DNA of 64,000 nucleotides from Sodiomyces alkalinus F11 (lineage: Eukaryota; Ascomycota; Sordariomycetes; Glomerellales; Plectosphaerellaceae), in assembly GCF_003711515.1 (NCBI RefSeq), contig NW_021167096.1, forward strand, positions 1 to 64,000, given 5' to 3'. The translations under genes and the position numbers were made by a program. This document shows positions 20,342-30,157 of the stretch, piece by piece. Position 1 is the stretch's first letter. Each line of letters opens with the position of its first letter. Under the pieces are notes generated by a model that was not told where the DNA came from, searched no databases, and saw nothing but the letters and a program-made list of their open reading frames with translations.

Positions 20342-22360
20342 GGTGGAGAGGATTGACTGAAATGCCGGAGAGCAGAAGCAGGAATTGGTCAGCACGGCCA
20401 AGTCAGAGGGCCAAGACGATCGGAGCCGGCGTGGCTCCAGGCCCTTGTGGAACAGAAACCAAGGACGGGCGTATGATGTGCGACCCGTGACTGAGCTCGA
20501 ATGACCCAGTGGGGAAATTAGAGAGATGGCAAAGGACAAGCAGTTGATGAATGGTCGTCAAGTCGTATGCGGGCGAACGACGATGCAAAACAAAGTCGGA
20601 AAAAAAAGAAAGGGATCAAACTCGCTCACAGCAAGGGAGAACGTCGGTGATGAGGAGGAATAATATGAAAGGGGGCTGGGCCTCTGAGGGGAGTTCTCGT
20701 TCAAGGCCCCACTCTTTCGAGTAACTCGGGGGTATGTCAGCCGAGAAGGCTGGAATGCCGATGCCAACGTTGCACTGTCGAAAGGGGGGGGAGAGAGAGA
20801 GAAAAAAGCTCCGAAGGGAGGCTGTCGCGTGGGTCACGATGGTAGGTATAGTGCTGTGCTACCTAGACTGAGCAGAACGCAAGGTACAACTCCGTATTTT
20901 AGGCGTTTTGTTGCCTGCAAAATTGGCGTGTGAGACCTGGAATTCAGAGTATCATTCGATTCGCTATGCTCGATCGTTGTCAGAGGAATCGTTGAAGCAG
21001 TCGATGATGGTCGCTCAGAAAGACGGGCTGGAAGAGTAAGGGTCTACCTAGGTAGGTATCATAGAACGATTGCAAATTTTCCGTCGACTGGCCCAAGAAG
21101 AGATATTTTCAAAGTGAGCCGGGTATCATAAGAGTTGACACGAGACTGAGTGGGAGAAAACGAGAGATCAATTGGGAGGGAGGAATATAGGTACGAGAAA
21201 AAGAAAGATGAGAGAGATGAAGAGAAAGGGTGGGCGGACTGTAAGGTACGGAATATCCGTAAGGTAGGTAGTCAGGTAAGGTAACCATACCTCGCGACAA
21301 CATTTCGTACTCTGTACAACTCAAAGGTGGAAGATGATATGAACACAATTGTACTTCTACTTCCCCTACTTCGTATTACCTACTCCGATGGATCGTCAAT
21401 TGGAATACGGAGTACATGACGACATGCAACAGGAGCTAGAAAGCTTATTTCCTTGTTGAAGCTTGTTGACGGACCACACTACCGGTAATAAGGGACGTTA
21501 TGGATACAAAGTGCGGATACATGCAGAGCTTCCAATGAGGTATGAGGTAAGGTCCTGAGATAGGCGTTTAGGGCTTCCAGGTTCTTCTTATTATCGGCCG
21601 TTATTGGTGCTGATGTCACCAGCCTTGTCGGTCCCCGATGCCCTGCCGCCGGTTCTTTTACGTGTGGTATTGTTGTTGTTTTCTTCTTCTTCCCATCTCT
21701 AGACGGCATATCAACACTGATGCATCGGATGGACATTGTATAAACATCCGCAAACTTTAAGACGTATCCCTCGTCCTTCGTCTTTCACGGAAACGCGACA
21801 TCCCATGATTAGGATGGTTGTGTTATCCCCAGGGGTAGTAGTTCCGGTAGGGCTCTAGCCAAGGCTGTATGTTCCGGTAGGGCTCTAGCCAGTGCTTGGC
21901 TACGGCGTATATTTGGGTTCCTGTCGCTGTTTTGCTATGAGACCGTGCCCGCCGGTTCGTCGGATTCAACACCCGAAGCATGTTCCTGACTCCCCATGTT
22001 TCCCCTGTCTCTCGTTCGAACTTTTGATTGTGCTCCCGTGCCAGTGTCCACCAGCGCCCAAGACGAACAAAATAAAAGGGAAGAAAGAAAAGATGAAAGA
22101 AACCCCTCCAGAGCCAGCATAGTATCCATTGTAAGACGATACGGTCCAACCTCACGGCTCGACCCTTATGTCCTTCGCTTTTGAAACCCCGGATCTCTCG
22201 TCCATTGACGCTCTCCTTAGCCGTAACCTTCTTCCCACAAACGCCATCGCTATGCAAAATACACCACTCCATGAGCAGTACCACTCCTTCCTCTCTCTTA
22301 ACTTCGTCGTCACCCGGGTTATGGGCGCCTTGTTGCATGAATCGAATCTCATGATAGGAT
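20342..22360. other. Intergenic, about 2 kb, nothing coding recognised
   Basis: Contains the transporter's promoter and the 3' side of the ubiquitin protease gene. A TACGGAGTA word lies at 21406-21414, and 21838-21892 holds two copies of a GTTCCGGTAGGGCTCTAGCCA-like unit about 28 bp apart. Short ORFs here have no recognisable content. Confidence 0.4.
21838..21892. repeat. Short direct repeat (TTCCGGTAGGGCTCTAGCCA x2)
   Basis: Two identical units of about 20 bp, TTCCGGTAGGGCTCTAGCCA, stand in tandem with a short spacer (AGGCTGTATG) between them. The function is not apparent. Confidence 0.8.
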
Positions 22361-24805
22361 TTAAGCTGCCTCTGCCTCTCTGGACGCGATCGTCTCAGCC
22401 GCCGCAACATTCTCAGTTCCGCTATTGGCGTCAGAGGCCGGCGGTGCACGGCTGGGGCCGTCCTTACCGGATGTATGGCTTTCAGCCTGTGGCACGGGAG
22501 TTGCTGCCTCCTCCGGTCTGTCCGCGGGCCGGACTTCCTCCTCGACGGAAGTATATGTCGAACTACCGTCATCATTCCCAGTCATGGCCTCTTCACCCGG
22601 TGACGACGACAACACCTTCTCTGAAGAGGCCATCACCGTATGGTGTCTTTCTCTCCGTGCCCCAGCGCCTCTTTTCACCTGCACCTGTGATGTCAGGGCG
22701 CTAGCAGGGTCGACGCAGTCGTAGAACAGCATGAACACGCCCCCCTGCGCGAGAACCGTCTCTTCGTCCACCTTGTAGACCGTGTCGTCGCTGAGCCGCC
22801 ACCACTCCGTCTCGGCTTCTGCTTCGTTGCCGCTCTCCTCCAAACACGCATCTTCTTCCTCCTCCTCCTCCTCATCCTCCTCCGTCTTCGTCTCAGTACG
22901 ACGAAGCTGTGGCTGTGTTGTCTCGGAAGATTCCCGCCGGTCGGCTGCGACATCGACGTGGTCGACGACATCGTGGTAGATGACATCTTGGTCACTTGCA
23001 TCGCCCGGCTCTTCCGATTCATTCCTGACAGATTCCCTTGACTTCGCGGCCTCCATCGGCTTCGTCGCCTTGGGGGGTGAGGAGCGAGGGAACTTGCGGT
23101 AGCAGACGTAATGCCCGTTTTCATGTCTGCCGTAGTGTGTGATCACCGCCCGCAGCTCGTAAAAAGGCCCGGTGATCTTGGATTGGCCTCTATCTCCCGC
23201 CACCATGGAGACGCGAGGTCTGAGGAGCCACTCTTCCCTGTCTGGGTGGGCAGGCACCACCACCGGGAGGGGCCCTTTGCCCTCGCCCTCGCCCTGACCC
23301 TCGCCCTCGCCCTCACCCTGGTCATCTACCCTCTTGAATGTGCCCGCACTACCGAGACACCATGGGCCGAGGTCCAGAAGAAGAGGAAACCTCACAGCAG
23401 CGCTGTTTTTCCACATGTACCCCGTATTCTCATCGAACGCAGACCGGTTCATGTGGATGACGAGGCTTTGCGGTGGCCGCGCAATCACCGTCTGCTTCGT
23501 CTTGGTCGACGTCACTTTGAGGTTCGGGGGGATCTGGCACTTGTCCGTGATGGTCTTGTCCTCAAAGTCGTCGCGGTCCAGGGCATCCTCCACCGCCGCC
23601 ATCCTCGCGCCGTGCTGGCCCATCGTCTCACGGCTCGTGCCGGACGCGCGCTCCCGGACGAGGAGGGTGTTCAAGAGGCGTCGCATTTTGAGGAGCGTGC
23701 ACTTGCCGCACTCCACGCCCTCGATGGACTCGATGTGGGCGTAGGCGTCCAGCAGCTCGAACAGGTCGTGCTCTGCAGAGTTCAGCCCCAGGCTGAGAGT
23801 CAGGCAATTGAAAGGGATCATGGAAAGCCCGTCGCAATGCCCGCATTGGACGCAGGCAACTCTCTGTGCAACCAGGCCCTCGAGAGGGTTGTGCGATACG
23901 CTGGGTGCCGAGGACTCGGTCGTGGAGGAGACCGAGATGCTCTGATAGCCGCTGTCGTCGCTGTGTTGGCTCGCAGTCGTGTCATCCACGGAGGTGGGTT
24001 CGTCTGTGACTGCTGCTTTCAACTCGAGACGTGGGAGGCTATTCTTATTATTTGACTGGGCCGCCTTGACGATCTCCCGGTCGATCTCGTCCAGCAGCTT
24101 CGAGTAGTATTCTTGCGCATCTTGCTGCTGCCATGTGCTCATATTCTTGAGAGAACCGGGTGTCCATAGCGTCCTCCCGTGGTTCGATGCGTCGTTGAGA
24201 TCGGCGATCAGGGTGCGTAGTGTGACCGCGGCGTGATACTTCTTCTGGTTGGCGGCATCGAGCTCGATGTGTCGAAGCTGATCGGAGAGGTAGCGCGGTA
24301 GCGGCTTCAAGGATGCGAGGCCTTGGAGGATACTATTCTGGTAGCACGAGTTGTCCAGATTGCCCAGGCCGGGGGGCCGGTCCGAACCACCTTTCAGGGC
24401 CATCATGGCGCCCGAGAAGGATGCGAGCCCCCTCTGTCCGGCCTGGGTCACGGTGCCCATGACGCCTCCGCCCGGTCTGTCGAAGCCTAGTACCCTCTGC
24501 ATGAGTGCGCTTTTGGCGGCATGGGTCCTCGCGGGACCTTGGAGCATTGGTCGAGGGACCAAGGGGGGGTGAAGCAAGTTGTCGATAGTATAGAGAGCTC
24601 GGTAGGGGACGACGAACACGAAGGCGTCCCAGAGGATGTCGAGGCGGGCGGACGAAGTCCAGAGCAGCGAGGTTACTAGAAGGGCAGCGATGGAAACGAG
24701 GACGGTGGGCTGTAGAAGCCTATCCTTCAGATCCTGCCCGGCATAGAAGGACTTGGATGAGTAGGGATCGTTGTACAGTGCCGAGTGAGCTCTTTGGGAA
24801 TTCAT
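22361..24805 (-). CDS. Ubiquitin-specific protease, N-terminally membrane-anchored (Ubp16/USP30-like)
   Basis: Cysteine protease of the USP family that removes ubiquitin from substrates. No intron is needed; 814 residues from the ATG at 24805. The frame continues upstream only to a GTG, so this ATG was chosen. Hydrophobic segments near residues 34-49 and 56-68 suggest anchoring, as in mitochondrial outer-membrane yeast Ubp16 and animal USP30. Cys box: GLGNLDNSCYQNSILQGL with catalytic Cys at about 154; the usual Gly before Asn-Thr/Ser-Cys is Asp. A CVQCGHC and CGKC pair form the zinc-binding finger. His box: YELRAVITHYGRHENGHYVCY, then a long acidic low-complexity insert before WWRLSDDTVYKVDE, the closing Asp-box region. 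A GEGEGEGQGEGEGKG run is coded by a GGGCGA-type repeat. Localisation is inferred from the N-terminus alone. Confidence 0.9.
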   Translation of the reverse strand: MNSQRAHSALYNDPYSSKSFYAGQDLKDRLLQPTVLVSIAALLVTSLLWTSSARLDILWDAFVFVVPYRALYTIDNLLHPPLVPRPMLQGPARTHAAKSALMQRVLGFDRPGGGVMGTVTQAGQRGLASFSGAMMALKGGSDRPPGLGNLDNSCYQNSILQGLASLKPLPRYLSDQLRHIELDAANQKKYHAAVTLRTLIADLNDASNHGRTLWTPGSLKNMSTWQQQDAQEYYSKLLDEIDREIVKAAQSNNKNSLPRLELKAAVTDEPTSVDDTTASQHSDDSGYQSISVSSTTESSAPSVSHNPLEGLVAQRVACVQCGHCDGLSMIPFNCLTLSLGLNSAEHDLFELLDAYAHIESIEGVECGKCTLLKMRRLLNTLLVRERASGTSRETMGQHGARMAAVEDALDRDDFEDKTITDKCQIPPNLKVTSTKTKQTVIARPPQSLVIHMNRSAFDENTGYMWKNSAAVRFPLLLDLGPWCLGSAGTFKRVDDQGEGEGEGQGEGEGKGPLPVVVPAHPDREEWLLRPRVSMVAGDRGQSKITGPFYELRAVITHYGRHENGHYVCYRKFPRSSPPKATKPMEAAKSRESVRNESEEPGDASDQDVIYHDVVDHVDVAADRRESSETTQPQLRRTETKTEEDEEEEEEEDACLEESGNEAEAETEWWRLSDDTVYKVDEETVLAQGGVFMLFYDCVDPASALTSQVQVKRGAGARRERHHTVMASSEKVLSSSPGEEAMTGNDDGSSTYTSVEEEVRPADRPEEAATPVPQAESHTSGKDGPSRAPPASDANSGTENVAAAETIASREAEAA

Positions 24806-25843
24806 TTTTCCGCGCCCCTCGCGACGGACAATAGTCCTGTCGGTTGATGCCTGGAAGTCGGTCGAGACGGATGGCACCGGGAGGATGCAGATCGTGTATA
24901 TCCGTAGCGTATCGTATCGTATCGTAACGTATCGAGATTAAGCCTGTGTCAAGGTGATGAGGTGAGGGTGAGGGTCGGTCATCTCCATGCCGAAGTGTAT
25001 TTTGTTATTCTTAGGAACGGGTGGCAAGCGAAGTCTCGGGGAACCCGCAGAGATTGCTTATAGTGTACGGCGTAATGGGTTATTACATGTTGGGTTGATT
25101 TTTATGTGGGAAGGGAAGGGAGGAAACATGACAGAAAATCAAAATGCAAATAAATGCAGGTCGAGTGTCCTGCAGAATCGTAAGGTAATTAATTACCTTG
25201 GTAATAGCCAACCAAGCCTTGAAAGGTCGGCGTGGGGACAAACGGGTCAGATGGGCCAGACAGAGACTACCTTACGAAGTAATTACATGTAGTTCGCCGT
25301 ACGTTGTGACAGTGCAACTACGGAGTACGTACCAAATTCGGATGCAGTTGGACAAATCCAGGTCCGTTGATAAGATAAGGTACAATGGGTCTGTAAAAGG
25401 ACCGAAGCACTTTTTCCCCACACTCAGCGCGTCCAACGCGTTGCGCCTCGCCTCTTTGAAATTTTCCCAACGCCCATAATGATAGCGCTGAGCAGCATGA
25501 TACCACATTCAAGTGTTCGTCTTATAAAAGTAAAACAATTAGGATAAGATTTCTCTACGAATTCGGGGTTGGACATCGAAGTATCCATCCCAAATCCGTA
25601 CGGACACAGATACTCTGTACCGGTATATGTACACATTTCATCGGAGTGGGGCCAGTGCATAGGCCACTCAAATACACGTGACTATCTAGGCGGAATCTGA
25701 AAACACAGCTCCGACCAGTCTCCAGCAACGAACGCAAAGACTGGGGAATATTTCGGTGGCATTGCACCAGGGTATTCGCCGACACAACATATCTGGGCCT
25801 GTTCGTCGAACGACGTTGTCGGTCCGGTAACCTCAACAAAAGG
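24806..25843. other. Divergent promoter region, ubiquitin protease / uL1m
   Basis: About 1 kb. It contains CGTATCGTATCGTATCGTAACGTATCG (5-mer tandem, 24908-24935), TACGAAGTA (25273) and TACGGAGTA (25319). No gene was found. Confidence 0.4.
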
Positions 25844-26860
25844 ATGGCCACGTCAACACAATGCCTTGCCTCCATGGCGAGGTTATCGCTGACCCATATG
25901 ACAAGGCCAAAGCCGGCCCTAGTACCCCGATTCCTCGTCCCGGCCGTCAGTCATGCCCAGACCCAGACTCGTGGCAGCAAGAATCTCGCCAAAATGCGTG
26001 AGCTGGCGAGGAAGGAGAAGAAGAAGAAGAAGCTATCAAAGGAGTTCAAGTCGTGGGATCCGACCAAATATCCGCAGTTTTCCCTCTGCGATGCCATGCG
26101 GTTCGCTTTTCCCTTTTCCCTTTTCCCTTGCTCATCTCACCATCTACCCTATGTCACATCGCAACGTTATTTGGCTAACGGTTTGATGCTTTCCCACAGC
26201 TACCTCCGTGCCTACGAGGTCGGCCGCCCCCCAACAACCATCAAATACGAGCTCGCCGTTCGCCTCAAAACCCCCCGAAACGGCCCCGTCATCAAGGGCC
26301 GCGTCCGCTTCCCACACTCCGTCAAGACCACCGACGTGCGCGTAGCCGTCATTTGCCCGGACAACAGCGAAATTGCACAGCAAGCTCTCCAGGCGGGCGC
26401 CGTCTTGGCGGGGCAGGAATCCCTCTTCGAGGCCATCCGCAACGAGAACATCACCTTCAACCGCCTGATCTGCCACACCTCCTCCGAGGCCGCCCTCAAC
26501 AAGGCCGGCCTGGGCCGCATCCTCGGTCCCAAGGGTCTCATGCCGAACAAACGCATGCGCACCATCACCGACAACGTCGTCAGCGCCATTCGCGACGATG
26601 CCGGCGCCGACGAGTACCGTGAGAGGTCGGCCGCATTGCGCATCCCCGTGGGCCAGCTCGGCTTCACCCCCAAGATGCTGGCTGCCAATGTCAAGACTTT
26701 CATGACGAGCATCAAGCAGGAAATTGCCAAGTTGGATGGTGCCAAGGAGATTAGGGAGGTGGTGCTGAGCTCCTCGCATGGACCGGGCTTCAACTTGAAC
26801 GGCCTGTTCGATCCTACCGACGACAAGGTCACGCCCGAGGACCTGTCTCACGTCATGTAA
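25844..26860 (+). CDS. MRPL1: Mitochondrial large-subunit ribosomal protein uL1m
   Basis: uL1 protein of the mitochondrial ribosome, at the L1 stalk near the E site. Exon 1 25844-26100, intron 26101-26199 (GTTCGC donor, CTAAC branch, CACAG), exon 2 26200-26860; 305 residues. The N-terminus is basic with few acids (RLSLTHMTRPKPALVPRFL), fitting a mitochondrial presequence. The core shows L1 signatures: ICHTSSEAALNKAGLGRILGPKGLMPNKR, and KTFMTSIKQEIAKL in the C-terminal domain. The intron is 99 nt, a multiple of three, and has no stop in frame, so the whole interval is also one open frame with 33 extra residues. I prefer splicing because the inserted part (FAFPFSLFPCSSHHL...) is foreign to L1 and is rich in a CCCTTTT polypyrimidine repeat. 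Confidence 0.93.
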   Translation: MATSTQCLASMARLSLTHMTRPKPALVPRFLVPAVSHAQTQTRGSKNLAKMRELARKEKKKKKLSKEFKSWDPTKYPQFSLCDAMRFAFPFSLFPCSSHHLPYVTSQRYLANGLMLSHSYLRAYEVGRPPTTIKYELAVRLKTPRNGPVIKGRVRFPHSVKTTDVRVAVICPDNSEIAQQALQAGAVLAGQESLFEAIRNENITFNRLICHTSSEAALNKAGLGRILGPKGLMPNKRMRTITDNVVSAIRDDAGADEYRERSAALRIPVGQLGFTPKMLAANVKTFMTSIKQEIAKLDGAKEIREVVLSSSHGPGFNLNGLFDPTDDKVTPEDLSHVM

Positions 26861-27051
26861 AACCATGTCACGCCAAGAAATGGGTGCATCAGTTGTATTA
26901 TATATCGTTGTTGTAGTTGTATAAAAAAGAACCACAGCGAAGAGTCATGTGCCGAGCCAATTCTATCTAGGCTGATTTATTTATTTTGGGTATCATGTGT
27001 TCTTCTCGCCCTCCTTTCGTTCCCCTCGACCTGATAACTGCGTTTGGCTTT

Positions 27052-27966
27052 TCACACCCCCTTGAGCACCTTAATTGCCTCGCCCTCTGCGTCCAGCATG
27101 CCATAGAGGCCGAGGTACTTCATGACGCGAGCCTTTCCCCTCTCCCCCGCCTTCCGAGCCTCCTTAAGGGCCGTCCCGAGATCCAGTAGCAGCGTATTCC
27201 GACATCTCGTCATGCGAGCCTCTGCCTTTATCACAAAAGGTTTATCCCTGCCTACGGCGTCCGCCAACGCCTCAATCACGCAGTACTCCGCGGCCAGCGC
27301 TGCCAGTTGCGCAGGACTGCTACCAACCAGACCCTCGTAATCATCGTCCTCTTCTTCATCCGAAGAAACGTCACTGGCCGCCACACTCCAACCATCATCC
27401 TCAGCTTTCTCTTTGCCCATCTTCTCCTTCCCCGGCAGGCTCCCAATGGCCAAGTGTTCTTCCAGCCCTGCCAGTCGATCGTCGAGTTCCAGCATACGCC
27501 GTCCGGCCTCGATATCCTGCCGCAGGGTCCGCAGCTCGCCCGTCAACCCTTCAATTTCCTCCCGCCGGTCGCGCACGCGGGCTTTCACTTCGTCGACCTG
27601 CCGCCGGAAGCCGAGCATGGCCACCTTGACACCCTCGGCTTTGTCGTCCCCGCCGCGGAGGTCGTCGCCGAGGGAGAGGAACGAGGTGTAGTTTCCGTTG
27701 ACGAGGTCTAGGAGCTCGGCGCTGATGGCCGCGCTGCGCTCTCGGAGGTCGGATTTCAGGTCGTCCAGGGTTTGGTGGCGGTGAGGGAGGGAGGAGAGGT
27801 AGGCGGCCGGGTGGAAATCGGGGGTAAGGAAGTCGGCCCGTGGGAGGGCAGCGGGGAATGGGAGGGGAGCATCGTCGTCCGAGTCGACGTTGGAGCTTGG
27901 GGCTGATGAAGTGGATGAGGCTAGTGCGAAGCCCCTGGCGGGCGCCCGGATACTGAGACCGGTCAT
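27052..27966 (-). CDS. COG2: Conserved oligomeric Golgi complex subunit 2
   Basis: Cog2 belongs to lobe A of the COG tether for intra-Golgi retrograde vesicles. Single exon, 304 residues, typical of the short fungal form. The N-terminal block LPFPAALPRADFLTPDFHPAAYLSSL, then TLDDLKSDLRERSAAISAELLDLVNGNYTSFLSLGDDL, is the hallmark segment of the family. It is followed by a coiled coil (QVDEVKARVRDRREEIEGL) and an acidic loop (SSDEEEDDDYEG). Convergent with uL1m, with only 191 bp between their stop codons. The protein is assigned from the N-terminal signature. Confidence 0.9.
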   Translation of the reverse strand: MTGLSIRAPARGFALASSTSSAPSSNVDSDDDAPLPFPAALPRADFLTPDFHPAAYLSSLPHRHQTLDDLKSDLRERSAAISAELLDLVNGNYTSFLSLGDDLRGGDDKAEGVKVAMLGFRRQVDEVKARVRDRREEIEGLTGELRTLRQDIEAGRRMLELDDRLAGLEEHLAIGSLPGKEKMGKEKAEDDGWSVAASDVSSDEEEDDDYEGLVGSSPAQLAALAAEYCVIEALADAVGRDKPFVIKAEARMTRCRNTLLLDLGTALKEARKAGERGKARVMKYLGLYGMLDAEGEAIKVLKGV

Positions 27967-30157
27967 CTGGAGGGTGAACCTTCGTTGTGGGAGGATATTT
28001 GGCTACCTCTCGGCCATCCAACGTAAGTTTACTCGGACTTGTGTTTCGTAGGTAGTGGATTAGCAGCGAGGGATAGCCAGCATATGGTGGTAGCAGTTGT
28101 AGCATGGGTACGTTCTGTGGGTCTTTTATGCTTAGTCACAGACCTCACCTTTATAAGTGCCATATGCCACTTCTTCTTTCGCCTTCGGGCATTTGGTCAA
28201 TTTGAAACGATACAGAGAAGATGTAAGTTGACCCACCTAGAGGTCCCCCTTTCGAAACGCAGAACTAACAACCTTTACAGTAGCATGGCCCCTGCACTAA
28301 GGATGACACGCTCAATCAAAGAGAAGCTACAAATTTTTTTGTCTTTTCAAATTCCTGTGCATTTCTTTCTTTTTTTTTTTTTTTTTGGCTATTCTGCTTT
28401 GGGCAGTGTAGAGTTTCTGAATGGCGGAAGGAGTCTCGGGTATTCCAATGAAGCAAATGGAACCGCGTGAGTCGAGGTGAGGAGCTGCCTTTGGCTTTTT
28501 ATGGTGGCTCGAACTTTGGCTCTGATGATGACTCTGGACATTACTGGATCGCCAGTGGGCCTCTCGAGGGTCAAATGCGTGTCTAGTTCCCCGGCTCCAA
28601 TAGAGTCGTAGGTTAAACAATGAGTAGGTTCATCTGTGCCAGCGTCATTAATAATAAGAACTCTGATTTGCGCTACGCTCACAACAGCAGCCACGAGTCG
28701 GTACGAGTGCTATGTCTCCGATAAAACAGCCGTGACGAGAACCGACCACGGACTGTCATGTCAGTCGTGCAAACATCACCTCCGTTGGTCATCAAAAACA
28801 TCAACGGGTGGATTTGGAGTATTGTCGATGCCCGTGTCGTCTCCTGGACTGACAAGACAAGTCAGTTCTCTCCAAAGGGGACCTGGTCTCATGGGTCCAT
28901 ATCAATTTGAATGTGAGCTATAAATTGTTTTTCCACGCGCATAAACATATCGAGAACATAGTACATGTATCATAACTATCATAAAAGCCGAATATACTAC
29001 TTCTTGAGGAGTCCGCAAACATCAAATCTTCCTCAGAGAGAAATATTCGTCGTACGCTGTAAATAGCTAAGAGCCTTGATACGACCTGTTTGACTTGTTG
29101 CCGAACTCTTTCCTTTTCCCACCACCCGAACAGAGGGTGGACAAGCTGGAAAACACTGAGATGTCGATCAACATGGCATTGTACAACATGAACCACGATG
29201 ATACGTGACCTTTCCAGGGAGTCACTATTGAGCACACCGATGGACGACCTGGATAGCTTTCCCCGATGTCGGTGACTAGAGATACTTGCCACGGTAATGA
29301 TACGGGGTGTTCTTACCACATTGTTGGCCAAACTCGCCCGATGGAAGCCACGTCTGCAGGGAAATGGAGAAGAATCACAGGAAAACCTCAACGATTGGAG
29401 AAAACCGAGGGCCCTGCCCTGGATCTTTGCGTTGCGTGAGGAGCACACGGTCGGAAGTCGAGAAAAATTATCTTATCAATCTAATCACCATCAGGCAATT
29501 CTATTGGCTCTATGGATCAGTGCTAGTTCCAATCTTCGGCCCCACTCACTCAGGTGACTTGGCTTTGTACCTGACGAGTCTCACGAAGTTCTTCTTAGGT
29601 CGCTCCAAAGTTAGTCTTTCCACGCGAATCGCATCCAGCAACACTGAAAAGCAGCCTTTGCTACCAGCAGAGAGCCATGCCATAGGATTTCCTACATTCT
29701 AGAGTCGAGTGATATGATTCTCTAAAGATCAAAGACTTCTAGATTGCCAGGCTCTGTATGTATGTTGCCTCCTTTCCCAAGTCGACCAATAGACAGCTTA
29801 ACATTAGTCTCAAATGTGCTCATATTGCGTTTTCCTTAAAACTCCTCTCTTACCTCCACGTTTATGGAAAATGGTTATGATATCTCTGCTTCGTATTATT
29901 TTCGTCTACTTCTAAGATAAGTCGAGAGGCTTTTTTCATATGACCTTGATAATATCTTTCGATTTCAACGATTGCAGTGCATGCATACAGAGAGAAGAAG
30001 CGTCGAATGTATGATGGTGCGAGAGATACCTCCGAGGTACTTTGAAAGAGACCCTTGTGACACACACTTCAACGTCGACTCCACCGAGCGACATCGCTGA
30101 GAGCCGACGAACCGCCATTTCGTATTCGTCGTCGGATCACTAGTTCTGAAGCCCAGA
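27967..30157. other. Intergenic, shared upstream region of COG2 and HapX
   Basis: About 2.2 kb with no convincing gene. For an iron regulator one looks for GATA and CCAAT signals: a GATAAG lies near 29915 and an ATTGG (reverse CCAAT) near 29501. Both words are common by chance, so this is weak. A T17-type homopolymer lies at 28370-28386. Confidence 0.35.

Noticed and set aside
28918..29448. 176-residue minus-strand frame in the HapX upstream region
   Set aside because: No domain, low-bias composition and no supporting splice or start signals; likely chance.
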